Part shown: in pieces, positions 16,829-25,529 of the stretch
Layout of the letters: every line of letters begins with the position of its first letter
How positions within the stretch are numbered: the first letter of the stretch is position 1
DNA from: Phenylobacterium sp.
GTDB taxonomy: Bacteria > Pseudomonadota > Alphaproteobacteria > Caulobacterales > Caulobacteraceae
Length of the DNA stretch: 64,000 nucleotides
Reading direction: 5' to 3'
NCBI GenBank assembly: GCA_004799545.1
Contig: SSMU01000023.1
Span: 1 to 64,000, forward strand
The notes under the pieces: model-generated
The model's database searches: none
The model's input: the letters and a program-made list of their open reading frames with translations, nothing else
Told to the model about the DNA's origin: nothing
Made by a program: the position numbers and the translations under genes

Positions 16829-17917
16829 ATGGGTCTCAGGGTGACAGGGGAAGTCAACGACTTGCCGGCGCTGCTGGCGCAAGGGGCCGCGGCGCGTGAC
16901 GCCGGCGACTTCGGCGCGGCCGAACGGCTCTACGCCGAGGCGGCGGTCCGCTGGCCCGACGCGCCGCAGCCGCACCATTTCCTCGGCGGGCTGTTCCGCG
17001 CTCAGGACCGGCTGGACCTCGCCGAGGCCGCCTACCGCCGGACCCTGGCGATCACGCCGGGGGCGGCCGGGACCCAGCGGGTGCTGGCGACCTTGCTGCT
17101 CAGCCAGGGCCGCTACGCCGAAGGCTTCGCCCTGTTCGAGGCCCGCCACCAGCACCCCACCATGCGCAAGCCGCCCCTGCCCTTCCCCGAGTGGCGCGGC
17201 GAGGATGTGGCTGGCAAGCGCCTCTTGATCTGGCCGGAGCAGGGGTTCGGCGACCAGATCCAGTTCGCCCGCTTCGCACCCATCCTGAAGGCCCGGGGCG
17301 CCGACGTCACCCTGATCTGCCACAAGGAGCTGGTGCGGCTGTTCGACCAGAGCCTGGGCGTCCGGGTGCTGGCCGCCGAGGGCGCGGTGGAGTTCCCCGA
17401 CCCCGACTATTGGGTGATGCAGGGCTCGCTGGCCTGGCGGTTGGGCTGCACGGTCGAGACCCTGCCCGCCCAGCCCTACCTGCACCACCTGTTCGCCTGG
17501 CGGCCGTTCGGCGCCGGCTTCAAGGTCGGGTTGAAGGCCGCGGGCAATCCGATCCACGAGAACGACGCGAACCGCTCGCTGTCGCCGGCCAGCCGCGACG
17601 CCTTGCATCGCCTGCCGGCTCGGATGATCGGCCTGGACCCGGTGTGGACCGGCGCGCGCGACTTCGCCGACACGGCCGCCATCGTCGACCAGCTGGACCT
17701 GGTGATCAGCGTCGACACCGCGGTCGCCCATCTGGCCGGAGCCATGGGCAAGCCCTGCTGGGTGCTGCTGCCGGCGATCGACACCGACTGGCGCTGGCTG
17801 CGCGGGCGGAGCGACTCGCCCTGGTACCCCTCGGTCCGGCTCTACCGCCAGGCGCGGGGCGAGGACTGGGGACCGGTGATCGACCGCGTCGCTGCGGACT
17901 TGCAGGCGCTCATCTAG
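16829..17917 (+). CDS. TPR-GT9 fusion protein, paralogue 3
   Basis: A 362-residue protein. A shorter TPR region (AARDAGDFGAAERLYAEAAV; LLLSQGRYAEGFALFEARHQ) precedes the GT9-like domain (LLIWPEQGFGDQIQFARFAP, identical over this block to paralogue 2, and LDLVISVDTAVAHLAGAMGK). It lacks the GVGIAW-type strand seen in paralogues 1 and 2; that region reads GFKVGLKAAGNPIHENDANR, so donor binding may differ. The ATG at 16829 is used; GTG 16841 is possible. It converges with the P1 peptidase gene, overlapping it by 4 bp. Confidence 0.83.
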   Translation: MGLRVTGEVNDLPALLAQGAAARDAGDFGAAERLYAEAAVRWPDAPQPHHFLGGLFRAQDRLDLAEAAYRRTLAITPGAAGTQRVLATLLLSQGRYAEGFALFEARHQHPTMRKPPLPFPEWRGEDVAGKRLLIWPEQGFGDQIQFARFAPILKARGADVTLICHKELVRLFDQSLGVRVLAAEGAVEFPDPDYWVMQGSLAWRLGCTVETLPAQPYLHHLFAWRPFGAGFKVGLKAAGNPIHENDANRSLSPASRDALHRLPARMIGLDPVWTGARDFADTAAIVDQLDLVISVDTAVAHLAGAMGKPCWVLLPAIDTDWRWLRGRSDSPWYPSVRLYRQARGEDWGPVIDRVAADLQALI

Positions 17918-18960
17918 GCCGGCAGGTCCCGCCAGCAGGGGACCGCCGCATCCGGCCAGGGCGTCGCCTCATAGACCGCCCGGGCGACGGCGCGGGCCAG
18001 GACGTCGGCGGCGAGCGAGCCCAGCCGGGCCACGGTGAGCTGGGCCGGCTCCGGGCAGGCCTGGCGGGCGGTGGAGATCGCGAAGACCACGTCGCCGTCG
18101 AACGGGGCGTGGATCGGCCGGATCGCACGGGCCAGGCCGTCCTGGGCCATGATCGCCACGCGCCGGGCCTGGGCCGGCGTCAGGGCCACGTCGGTGGCGA
18201 CGCAGGCGAGGGTGGTGTTGCGCGGCGCCTCCGCCCCCTTGGCGAGGCCCCAGTCCTCGGGCGCCGCCGAAAGGCCCGCGGCGCCGAGGCCGCCGAACTC
18301 GCCGGCTGCCTCGAACGGCGCCGCCCAGAACGTCCGGCCACCGGGCGCGAGCACCGAGCCCCAGGCGTTCACCGCCACGACCGCGCCGACGGTGAAGCCA
18401 TCGGCCGAGACGATGGAGGCCGAGCCGATCCCGCCCTTCAAGGCGCCGGCCATGGCGCCGTAGCCCGCGCCCGCGGTGCCCAGCCGGAAGTTGTCGGCCG
18501 CGGCGGCCACCGCCGAGCGGCCGAGGTCGCGATAGGGCGGCGCCTCGCCCCAAGCCTTGCGCCCGCCATTGGCCATGTCAAACAGGATGGCGGCCGGGAC
18601 CACCGGGGAGGGCGGCACGTCGGGACTGGGGGCCAGGCCGAAACCGCGGCCGCGCGCACCCAGCCAGCCCACCACCCCGTCGGCGCTCGCCAGCCCGTAG
18701 ACCGAGCCGCCGGACAGCACCACGGCGTCCACCGCATCGACCAGGTTCTCCGGCGCGAGCGCGTCCGTCTCCCGCGTGCCCGGCGCGCCGCCGCGCACGT
18801 CGCAGGCGCAAACCGCCCGCTCATCGGGCAGGATCACGGTCACCCCGGTGCGGGCGTCCACGTCCTCCGCCTGCCCGACCTTCAGGCCCGGCACATCGGT
18901 GATCAGGTTGCGCGGGCCGGGTTTGGCGCCCGGGTTGGTGGTTGACGGCGAGGCGTTCAT
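17914..18960 (-). CDS. P1 family peptidase / NylC-like Ntn hydrolase
   Basis: A 348-residue protein of the P1 (S58) family. ITDVPGLKVGQAED at the start and GGSVYGLASADGVVGWLGA are family landmarks. PRNTTLACVATDVAL contains Asn248-Thr249, matching the position where NylC-type members self-cleave to expose the nucleophilic threonine. PIHAPFDGDVVFAISTA follows. Family members cleave D-amino-acid amides, beta-peptides or nylon oligomers; the physiological substrate is unknown. ATG 18960 gives the usual N-terminus; the frame continues to 18999. It is divergent from the gamma-glutamyltransferase gene, so a peptide-catabolism pairing is possible. Confidence 0.88.
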   Translation of the reverse strand: MNASPSTTNPGAKPGPRNLITDVPGLKVGQAEDVDARTGVTVILPDERAVCACDVRGGAPGTRETDALAPENLVDAVDAVVLSGGSVYGLASADGVVGWLGARGRGFGLAPSPDVPPSPVVPAAILFDMANGGRKAWGEAPPYRDLGRSAVAAAADNFRLGTAGAGYGAMAGALKGGIGSASIVSADGFTVGAVVAVNAWGSVLAPGGRTFWAAPFEAAGEFGGLGAAGLSAAPEDWGLAKGAEAPRNTTLACVATDVALTPAQARRVAIMAQDGLARAIRPIHAPFDGDVVFAISTARQACPEPAQLTVARLGSLAADVLARAVARAVYEATPWPDAAVPCWRDLPA

Positions 18961-19046
18961 GGAGGACGGACCTCGCATACCGACAGCTTTGTTGTCCACG
19001 CACGCGCGGCGGCTATGGTGACGCTTCGCCTCAAATCCGGAGTTGC

Positions 19047-20810
19047 TTGATCCTCGTGTCCTCGTTCCGTCGCGCCCTGCCGTTCGCCCTCGTCAGCCTG
19101 CTCGCCCTGAGCGCAGCCAGCGCCCAGCCGGCCCACAAGCCCGTCGCGCCGCCCGCCGTGTCGATGTCCGACGACCAGCTGGGCAAGGCCTCGACCGCGG
19201 CGCACGCCATGGTCGCCGCCGCCAATCCGATGGCGGTCGAGGCCGGCCTGCGGGTGCTGAAGGCCGGCGGCTCGGCGATGGACGCCGCGGTGGCCGTGCA
19301 GGCGACCCTGGGCCTGGTGGAGCCGCAAAGCTCAGGCCTCGGCGGCGGCGCATTCATGACCTACTACGACGCCAAGACCCACAAGGTGACCGCCTACAAC
19401 GGCCGCGAGACCGCGCCGGCCGGGGCGACGCCGGACATGTTCTTCGGCCCCGACGGCAAGCCGCTGGACCGTGGCACGGCGATGATCTCCGGCCGTTCGG
19501 CGGGCGTCCCGGGCGCGATCGCCATGCTCTACCTGGCGCACGGCCAGCACGGGAAGCTCCCCTGGAGCCAGCTGTTCGCCTATCCCGAGCACCTGGCTGC
19601 GGACGGCTTCCCGACGCCGCATCGGATGGCGGAGGCCGCCGCCTCCCGCGCGCCGCAGGCCCGCCAGCCCGACGCCGTGGCCTATTTCAGCAAGCCCGAC
19701 GGGACCAAGCTGCAGCCGGGCGACACCTTCCGGAACGCCGCCTACGCCGAAACCCTGCGCAAGATCGCGGCGGAGGGTCCCAAGGCGCTGCTGGAAGGCC
19801 CGATCGCGGAAGACATCGTCAAGCGCCTGCATGAAGGTCCGAACCCCGGGACCATGACCCTCGCCGACCTGAAGGCCTACAAGCCGCAGGCCGGACCGGC
19901 GGTCTGCGCGCCGTACCGCGCCTACACCATCTGCACGCCGCCGGCCCCGTCCGGCGGTCCGTCGCTCCTGGAAGCGCTTGGCATCCTGGCCAACACCGAC
20001 ATCGCCGCCCATGGCCCGGCCGATCCGCAGGGCTGGTACCTCTTTTCGCAGGCGAGCCGGCTGATGTACGCCGACCGCGACCGCTACATGGGCGATCCGG
20101 ACAAGGTGAAGGTGCCGACCGACGGTCTGCTGGACCCGGGCTACCTGGCCGAGCGCGCCAAGCTGATCGGGCCGGTGGCCGGTCCGCCGCCCGCGCCCGG
20201 CAAGCCCCGGGGCGCGCCGGCCTACGCCTCGCTGAAGTCGATGGAGCCCGGCGGCACCACAGACTTCGCCATCGTCGACGCCCAGGGCAACGTGGTCTCG
20301 ATGACCACCACGGTGGAGAGCATCTTCGGCGACGGCCGGATGGTCCACGGCTTCTTCCTGAACAACCAGCTGACCGACTTCTCCTTCCAGCCGAAGCAGT
20401 CGGACGGGACCCCGGCGGCGAATGCGGTGGGGCCCGGCAAGCGGCCGCGCTCGGCCATGGCGCCGGCCATCATCCTCGACCGCAACGGCCGCTTCCTGGC
20501 CGCGGTGGGCTCACCCGGCGGTCCGGCGATCATCGAGTACAACCTGAAGACCATCGTCGCCCTGCTGGACTGGAAGCTGCCGATGCAGGACGCCATCGCC
20601 CTGCCCAACCTGATCGCCAGCGGGAATTACTACGACGCCGAGGTGGGCAAGTTCGCGCCGGGCGTGGTCGAGGCCCTGGCGGCGAAGAACGTCAAGCTGA
20701 CCCAGGGCTTCGGGGCGGAGGGTTCCGGCGTGCACGGCATCGAGGTGACGCCCAACGGCCTGCGCGGCGGCGCCGATCCGCGGCGCGAGGGCGTGGCCCG
20801 GGGTTTCTAG
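19047..20810 (+). CDS. ggt: Gamma-glutamyltransferase
   Basis: A 587-residue periplasmic Ntn hydrolase that cleaves and transfers gamma-glutamyl groups, for example from glutathione. A signal peptide (FRRALPFALVSLLALSAASA) precedes the large-subunit start (AAHAMVAAANPMAVEAGLRV and VEPQSSGLGGGAFM). The precursor should self-cleave at EPGGTTDFAIVD, making Thr404 the nucleophile. The oxyanion region SPGGPAII is present near the C-terminus. No ATG fits; TTG 19047 is chosen because GGAG lies 4 bp upstream, with GTG 19056 as the alternative. It converges closely with the histidine kinase gene, leaving no room for a separate terminator. Confidence 0.92.
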   Translation: MILVSSFRRALPFALVSLLALSAASAQPAHKPVAPPAVSMSDDQLGKASTAAHAMVAAANPMAVEAGLRVLKAGGSAMDAAVAVQATLGLVEPQSSGLGGGAFMTYYDAKTHKVTAYNGRETAPAGATPDMFFGPDGKPLDRGTAMISGRSAGVPGAIAMLYLAHGQHGKLPWSQLFAYPEHLAADGFPTPHRMAEAAASRAPQARQPDAVAYFSKPDGTKLQPGDTFRNAAYAETLRKIAAEGPKALLEGPIAEDIVKRLHEGPNPGTMTLADLKAYKPQAGPAVCAPYRAYTICTPPAPSGGPSLLEALGILANTDIAAHGPADPQGWYLFSQASRLMYADRDRYMGDPDKVKVPTDGLLDPGYLAERAKLIGPVAGPPPAPGKPRGAPAYASLKSMEPGGTTDFAIVDAQGNVVSMTTTVESIFGDGRMVHGFFLNNQLTDFSFQPKQSDGTPAANAVGPGKRPRSAMAPAIILDRNGRFLAAVGSPGGPAIIEYNLKTIVALLDWKLPMQDAIALPNLIASGNYYDAEVGKFAPGVVEALAAKNVKLTQGFGAEGSGVHGIEVTPNGLRGGADPRREGVARGF

Positions 20811-20819
20811 GACGAGGGT

Positions 20820-22313
20820 CTAGGACGCCGGGCTGCGGGCGGCCCGGCTGCGGCCGGGCGCGCGGCCCGAGCCGCCGGGCAGCCTGAGTTCGAAGACCGT
20901 GCCTTTCGGGCTGGTCTCGGCCAGCACCAGGTCGCCGCCATGGCCCTGGGCCAGCTCGCGGGCGATGGCCAGGCCCAGGCCCGCCCCGTCCGGCCGTCCG
21001 GAACCGGCGAAGGGCTGGAACAGCCGCGCCTGCGCCCGCTCCGGCACGCCCGGCCCGTTGTCGGCCACCCGGATCATGGTGACGGTCGCCGCATAGACCA
21101 CGCTGACCGAGACCTGGCCCCGGCGGCGGCGGCCCTCCTGGTGCTCGATCGCCTCGCGGGCGTTGCGCATCAGGTTGACCAGCATGCGGTGCAACTGGTC
21201 CGGATCGGCGGTCACCTGGTCGCCGGCCGCCACCTGGCTGACCAGCCGCACGCCCTCCTTGGAGAGCCGCGCCTCCTCCGCCGCCACCTCGATCGCGGGC
21301 CGCAGCGGGACGGGCTGGGGCTCCGGCGCCGCCTCCTGGGTCTTGCCATAGGCCAGCACGCCGGAGGCCAGCTTCACCGCCCGGTCGAGCGCCCGCTCCA
21401 GCCGCGGCAGGGCCTGGGTGACCTTGGGGTCCTTCAGGGCCGCCAGCCGCTCCGAGGCGATCTGCGCCGAGGTCAGCATGTTCTTGAGGTCGTGGTTGAT
21501 CTTGGCCACCGCCTCGCCAAGCGCCGCCAGCCGGGCGCGGGAGTTCAGCGCCACGCGCACGTCGGCCTGCATGCGGTCGAGCTCGGTCTCGGCCCGGCCG
21601 ATCTCGTCGCGGCGATGCGACAGCGGCACTCGGGCGTGCGGATCGTCCGGGTCGGCCCGGAACCGCTCCATGGCGTAGGTGATCCGCTGCATGGGCCGCA
21701 CCAGGAACAGGTTGAGGGTCAGGTAGACCAGGAAGCCCGAGATCGCCGAGACGAAGCCGATGATGGTGATCACCCGGAAGAGGTAGCCGGTCAGCGCCTT
21801 CTTCAGCTCGGCGTCAGGCGCCACGAACTCCACGAAGTCGGTGCGGGCGTTGAGGTCGGTGCGGAACCTGGGCGGCGCCATGACCCGCATCCGGCTGCCC
21901 GGCGCGCTGAACAGGGTGCGGAAGGGCGCCAGCAGGTCGAGGCCGACGCCGCCGCGCAGATCCACCAGATAGGGACCGACGTTGCTCTTCGGCGCGGCGA
22001 ACACCAGCGAGCGGACCTTGTCGTTGGAGATCGCCACGATCTCCACCCCGGCGCCTTTCAGCAGTTCGGCCTTGAGCTGTTCGGAGACCTTGCGATCGGG
22101 CGCCACCTCCGGCGCCACGGAGGCGAGCTCGGCGGCGCGCACCCGGTCCAGCAGCCACTGCTCCTCGAAGGAGGCGAGCGCCGGCGGCAGCGACAGGGCG
22201 CCGCCGAACGCCACGAACAGGATGGTCAGGGTGAGCAGTCGCGCCGACAGGCCGCCCGGCCAGAATAAGCGGGGCCTTTCAGGGATCGAAGGCTCCTGCG
22301 GGGCGTCCGCCAT
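20820..22313 (-). CDS. Membrane sensor histidine kinase, no adjacent response regulator
   Basis: A 497-residue kinase. A first membrane helix (about residues 23-45), an extracytoplasmic segment of ~115 residues and a second helix (FRVITIIGFVSAISGFLVYL) are followed by a HAMP-like region (RPMQRITYAMERFRADPDD). The phosphoacceptor is His274 in AKINHDLKNMLTS. The N box (NLMRNAREAIE), G1 (DNGPGVP) and G2 (GAGLGLAIAREL) of the ATPase domain are intact. The INHDLKN H-box is of the HisKA-related type seen in orphan alphaproteobacterial kinases. It starts 74 bp downstream of pyrD and no response regulator gene is nearby. The sensed signal is unknown. Confidence 0.9.
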   Translation of the reverse strand: MADAPQEPSIPERPRLFWPGGLSARLLTLTILFVAFGGALSLPPALASFEEQWLLDRVRAAELASVAPEVAPDRKVSEQLKAELLKGAGVEIVAISNDKVRSLVFAAPKSNVGPYLVDLRGGVGLDLLAPFRTLFSAPGSRMRVMAPPRFRTDLNARTDFVEFVAPDAELKKALTGYLFRVITIIGFVSAISGFLVYLTLNLFLVRPMQRITYAMERFRADPDDPHARVPLSHRRDEIGRAETELDRMQADVRVALNSRARLAALGEAVAKINHDLKNMLTSAQIASERLAALKDPKVTQALPRLERALDRAVKLASGVLAYGKTQEAAPEPQPVPLRPAIEVAAEEARLSKEGVRLVSQVAAGDQVTADPDQLHRMLVNLMRNAREAIEHQEGRRRRGQVSVSVVYAATVTMIRVADNGPGVPERAQARLFQPFAGSGRPDGAGLGLAIARELAQGHGGDLVLAETSPKGTVFELRLPGGSGRAPGRSRAARSPAS

Positions 22314-22387
22314 GCGCAATCCGTAGTCCAGCCCGCCCGCTTCGGCAACGAAGGCGCCGCTCCGGCGGGACTCGGGACGAAGAGCCG

Positions 22388-23431
22388 CTATCTCGCGCCC
22401 ACCGCTGCGCCGACGGAAGCAAATCCGTCCGCCTTGAGCCGCGCCGCAAGGTCGCGCTTGATCCGGGTGACCAGGCCGGGGCCCTCGAACACCAGGGCGG
22501 AGTAGAGTTGCACGGCCGAAGCGCCGGCGCGGATCCGGGCGTAGGCGTCGCCGCCCGAAGCGATCCCACCGACGCCGACAAGGGCCAGCCGGCCCTTCGA
22601 GGCCGCGGCGAACTCGCAGAGCACGCGGGTCGACAAGGCGGTCAGCGGCGCGCCGGACAGGCCACCCGCCTGGTCCCGGAAGCGCGACGTGAGCGAGGGT
22701 CGCGACACGGTGGTGTTGGAGACCATGATCCCGGCCACGCCGTGGGCGACCACCGTCTCGGTGATGGTCTCGACTTCGCCTGCCTCCAGGTCCGGGGCGA
22801 CCTTCAGGAACATCGGGACGCGGCCCTGCGCCGGCAGCGATCGCTGAGCGTCCGCCAACCGGCCCAGCAACTCCTCCAGCGCCGCCTTGGTCTGCAGGGC
22901 GCGCAGGCCGGGCGTATTCGGCGAGGAGATGTTGATCGTGACGTAGGACGCCAGGCCCCAGAGGCGCCTGAGCCCGGCGACATAGTCGCCGATGCGGTCG
23001 GCCGCGTCCTTGTTGGCCCCGAGGTTGGCGCCGACCACGCCCGGCCCCCGGCGCGCCAGCAGTCCGGCGAAGGCCTCGAGGCCGCGGTTGTTGAATCCCA
23101 TCCGGTTGATCACCGCCCGGTCCTCGGTCAGGCGGAACAGGCGCGGCCGCGGATTGCCGGCCTGCGGCAGGGGGGTGACCGTGCCGCACTCGACGAAGCC
23201 GAAGCCGGCCCGCAGCATTGGGGCGAACACCTCGGCGTCCTTGTCGAAGCCGGGCGCCAGGCCCACCGGATTGGGCAGGGCGAGGCCTGCGAGGTCGGTG
23301 GCCAGGATCGGGTCGTCGGCCGGGGCCCGTGGGCCGAGGCCGGCCTTCAGGCCGAGGAGCGCCGCGCGGTGGGCGTCCTCCGGATCAAGGCCGTGCAGCG
23401 CCCGCGTGGCGAGGCCGTGCAGCCGGCTCAT
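22388..23431 (-). CDS. pyrD: Dihydroorotate dehydrogenase (quinone), class 2
   Basis: A 347-residue FMN enzyme that oxidises dihydroorotate to orotate with quinone as acceptor in pyrimidine synthesis. Class 2 features are the N-terminal membrane-associating helix region (DPEDAHRAALLGLKAG), GLAPGFDKDAE, the FMN-binding VECGTVTPLPQAGNPRPRLF, and NRMGFNNRG. NISSPNTPGLR contains the catalytic serine of class 2 enzymes, and GVGGIASGGDAYARIRAGAS the phosphate-binding loop. The ATG overlaps the stop of the DUF952 gene (ATGA). Confidence 0.96.
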   Translation of the reverse strand: MSRLHGLATRALHGLDPEDAHRAALLGLKAGLGPRAPADDPILATDLAGLALPNPVGLAPGFDKDAEVFAPMLRAGFGFVECGTVTPLPQAGNPRPRLFRLTEDRAVINRMGFNNRGLEAFAGLLARRGPGVVGANLGANKDAADRIGDYVAGLRRLWGLASYVTINISSPNTPGLRALQTKAALEELLGRLADAQRSLPAQGRVPMFLKVAPDLEAGEVETITETVVAHGVAGIMVSNTTVSRPSLTSRFRDQAGGLSGAPLTALSTRVLCEFAAASKGRLALVGVGGIASGGDAYARIRAGASAVQLYSALVFEGPGLVTRIKRDLAARLKADGFASVGAAVGAR

Positions 23432-23766
23432 GCCAAGGGCCCGATCAGCGGGACTCCGTCCGGATCGAGCGGGGCGTCGGCGACGTTGCGCACCAAGCCG
23501 GCGTCGAGCGTGCCGTAGAGGTGCGGGAAGAGCGCGCCGCCCCGCGACGGCTCCCAGCGCAGACCATCGCCGAGGTCGTCGGCCTCCACCTCCAGCACCA
23601 CGAGGCCCGCCTGCCCCGCGAAGTGGCGACGGGCCGTCTCCTGCGCCTGGGCGGCGGTGGAGAAGTGGATGAAGCCGTCGCGGCGGTCGAGATCGGAGCC
23701 CTCGTAGAGGCTGGCGTCATAGGCCCGCTCCCAATCGGTCCGCTTCAGGATCTTGTAGATCCTCAA
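23428..23766 (-). CDS. DUF952 family protein
   Basis: A 112-residue protein typical of DUF952: YKILKRTDWERA at the start, DGFIHFSTAAQAQETARRHF in the middle, and RWEPSRGGALFPHLYGTLD near the end. The family resembles small ADP-ribosyltransferase-like folds but its biochemistry is not established. It is coupled both upstream (to sixA) and downstream (to pyrD) by 4-bp overlaps, so these three are certainly one operon. Confidence 0.87.
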   Translation of the reverse strand: MRIYKILKRTDWERAYDASLYEGSDLDRRDGFIHFSTAAQAQETARRHFAGQAGLVVLEVEADDLGDGLRWEPSRGGALFPHLYGTLDAGLVRNVADAPLDPDGVPLIGPLA

Positions 23767-24260
23767 CCGCCGCGCTCCGGGAAGAACAGGCCGTCGAAGG
23801 CCGGGCGGCCGTTGTCGTCGATCAGGAACACCGAGATCGCTGCGGTGGGGAACTGCCGCTGGGCGCGGGCGACCAGCGCCGGCGGGGCGGACCCCTCCTG
23901 GAGCAGCCGCACGGTCAGCTCCTGCAGGCCCGGATTGTGGCCGACCACGATCAGCGTCCGGCAGCCGTCGCCGGCCGCCAGCGCCGCCTGCAGCACCGCG
24001 CCCGGATCGGCGTTGTAGAGCTCCGGTTCCAGCTGCGTCGCGGCGGCGGGGAAGACGGCCCGGGCGGCCTCCCAGGTCTCCCTGGCTCGCGTCGCCGGCG
24101 AGACCAGCGCCAGGTCGGGGACCATGCCGAGCCCGGCCAGGGTTTCGGCCATCTCGGCGGATTCGCGCGCGCCGCGCGGGGCCAGCGGGCGGTCGAAATC
24201 GTCGCCGCTGACGCTCTCGGCCTCAGCCTTGCCGTGCCGGAAGAGGATCAGCCGATCCAT
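23763..24260 (-). CDS. SixA-type phosphohistidine phosphatase
   Basis: A 165-residue histidine-phosphatase-superfamily protein. The catalytic RHG motif is at the N-terminus (LILFRHGKAEAES), and the second catalytic histidine lies in VVGHNPGLQELT. The short form without cap insertions matches SixA, which removes phosphate from phosphohistidine in HPt domains of phosphorelays or in Ntr-PTS proteins. It heads an operon that ends with a membrane histidine kinase, an intriguing pairing for signal control (inference). The symbol is left blank because the target is unknown. Confidence 0.85.
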   Translation of the reverse strand: MDRLILFRHGKAEAESVSGDDFDRPLAPRGARESAEMAETLAGLGMVPDLALVSPATRARETWEAARAVFPAAATQLEPELYNADPGAVLQAALAAGDGCRTLIVVGHNPGLQELTVRLLQEGSAPPALVARAQRQFPTAAISVFLIDDNGRPAFDGLFFPERGG

Positions 24261-24335
24261 GGACGCTCCACCCTATGGGAGCCCTCATAGACGCGCCCGC
24301 GCCCGCTGCGAAGCCCCGGGCTCCCCTGCGAAGCA

Positions 24336-24371
24336 TTGACAGTGAAAGGGGTTGCGGGCTCCAACGCGCCC
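24336..24371 (+). promoter_or_regulatory. Candidate promoter giving a leaderless metX transcript
   Basis: TTGACA at 24336-24341 is a perfect -35 hexamer. GCTCCAAC at 24358-24365 matches the Caulobacter housekeeping -10 consensus GCTANAWC at all but one position. Transcription from it would begin about 24371-24372, right at the metX ATG, giving a leaderless mRNA. The spacer is slightly longer than usual for the consensus, so this remains a prediction. Confidence 0.45.
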
Positions 24372-25529
24372 ATGGGGCGCACGGCCAAAGCCAAGGCGGC
24401 GAACGAGGCGGACGGCGGGACATGGCGGTTCCCGGCCGGCCAGGGCCTGCGCCTGGACTCCGGCGCCCGGCTGGAGCCGCTGGAGATCGCCTACAAGACC
24501 TATGGGGCGCTGAACGCCGAGAAATCCAACGCCGTCCTGGTCTGCCACGCCCTGACCGGCGACCAGCACCTGGCGTCGACTCATCCGATGACCGGCAAGC
24601 CCGGGTGGTGGGATCGCTTCGTGGGCCCCGGCCGGCCGCTCGACCCGGACCGCCACTTCATCATCTGCTCCAATGTGGTCGGCGGCTGCATGGGCTCGAC
24701 CGGCCCCGCCTCGGTCAATCCGGCCACCGGCGAGCCCTACGGCCTGACCTTCCCGGTGATCACCATCGGCGACATGGTCCGCGCTCAGGCCATGCTGGTC
24801 GAGGCGCTCGGCATCGAGACCCTGTTCGCGGTGGTCGGCGGCTCGATGGGCGGCATGCAGGCGCTGCAGTGGGCGGCGGACTATCCGGATAAGCTGTTCT
24901 CGGCGGTGATCATCGCCGCGGCGGCGCGCCACTCGGCCCAGAACATCGCCTTCCACGAGGTCGGCCGCCAGGCGATCATGGCCGATCCCGACTGGCGTGG
25001 CGGGGCCTACGAGACCGCGGGCGTGCGGCCGGAGAAGGGGCTGGCGGTGGCCCGCATGGCCGCGCACATCACCTACCTCTCGGAGGCCGCCCTGCAGCGG
25101 AAGTTCGGCCGCGAGCTGCAGCGCGACGGCCTGTCCTGGGGCTTCGACGCGGATTTCCAGGTGGAGAGCTATCTCCGGCACCAAGGGACCAGCTTCGTCG
25201 ACCGCTTCGACGCCAACTCCTACCTCTACATCACCCGCGCGCTGGACTACTTCGACCTCGCCGCCCAATACGAGGGCGTGCTGGCCAAGGCCTTCCAGGC
25301 CGCCCGCAAGGTGCGTTTCTGCGTGCTCTCCTTCTCCTCCGACTGGCTCTATCCGACGCCGGAAAGCCGCGACGTGGTGCGGGCGCTGAACGCCGCCGGG
25401 GCGCGGGCGAGCTTCGTGGAGATCGAGACCGACAAGGGCCATGACGCCTTCTTCCTCGACGAGCCGCAGCTGGACGCGGCCCTGAAGGGCTTCTTCACCT
25501 CCGCCGCCCAGGCCCGGGGCCTGAGGTGA
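24372..25529 (+). CDS. metX: Homoserine O-acetyltransferase / O-succinyltransferase (MetX)
   Basis: A 385-residue alpha/beta-hydrolase-fold acyltransferase that activates homoserine for methionine synthesis. [20 protein letters not shown] and [10 protein letters not shown] are typical near the N-terminus. The nucleophile is Ser158 in [15 protein letters not shown], with the catalytic Asp in SSDWLYPT and His in KGHDAFF. MetX homologues can use acetyl- or succinyl-CoA, which I cannot separate by eye. In-frame TTG 24336 and GTG 24342 exist, but a promoter-like sequence covers them, so ATG 24372 is preferred. Its stop overlaps metW (GTGA). Confidence 0.93.
   Translation: MGRTAKAKAANEADGGTWRFPAGQGLRLDSGARLEPLEIAYKTYGALNAEKSNAVLVCHALTGDQHLASTHPMTGKPGWWDRFVGPGRPLDPDRHFIICSNVVGGCMGSTGPASVNPATGEPYGLTFPVITIGDMVRAQAMLVEALGIETLFAVVGGSMGGMQALQWAADYPDKLFSAVIIAAAARHSAQNIAFHEVGRQAIMADPDWRGGAYETAGVRPEKGLAVARMAAHITYLSEAALQRKFGRELQRDGLSWGFDADFQVESYLRHQGTSFVDRFDANSYLYITRALDYFDLAAQYEGVLAKAFQAARKVRFCVLSFSSDWLYPTPESRDVVRALNAAGARASFVEIETDKGHDAFFLDEPQLDAALKGFFTSAAQARGLR

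Noticed and set aside
24275..24372. SAM-II riboswitch before metX
   Set aside because: The conserved pseudoknot core could not be found, and the promoter-like sequence ends at the ATG, leaving no leader.
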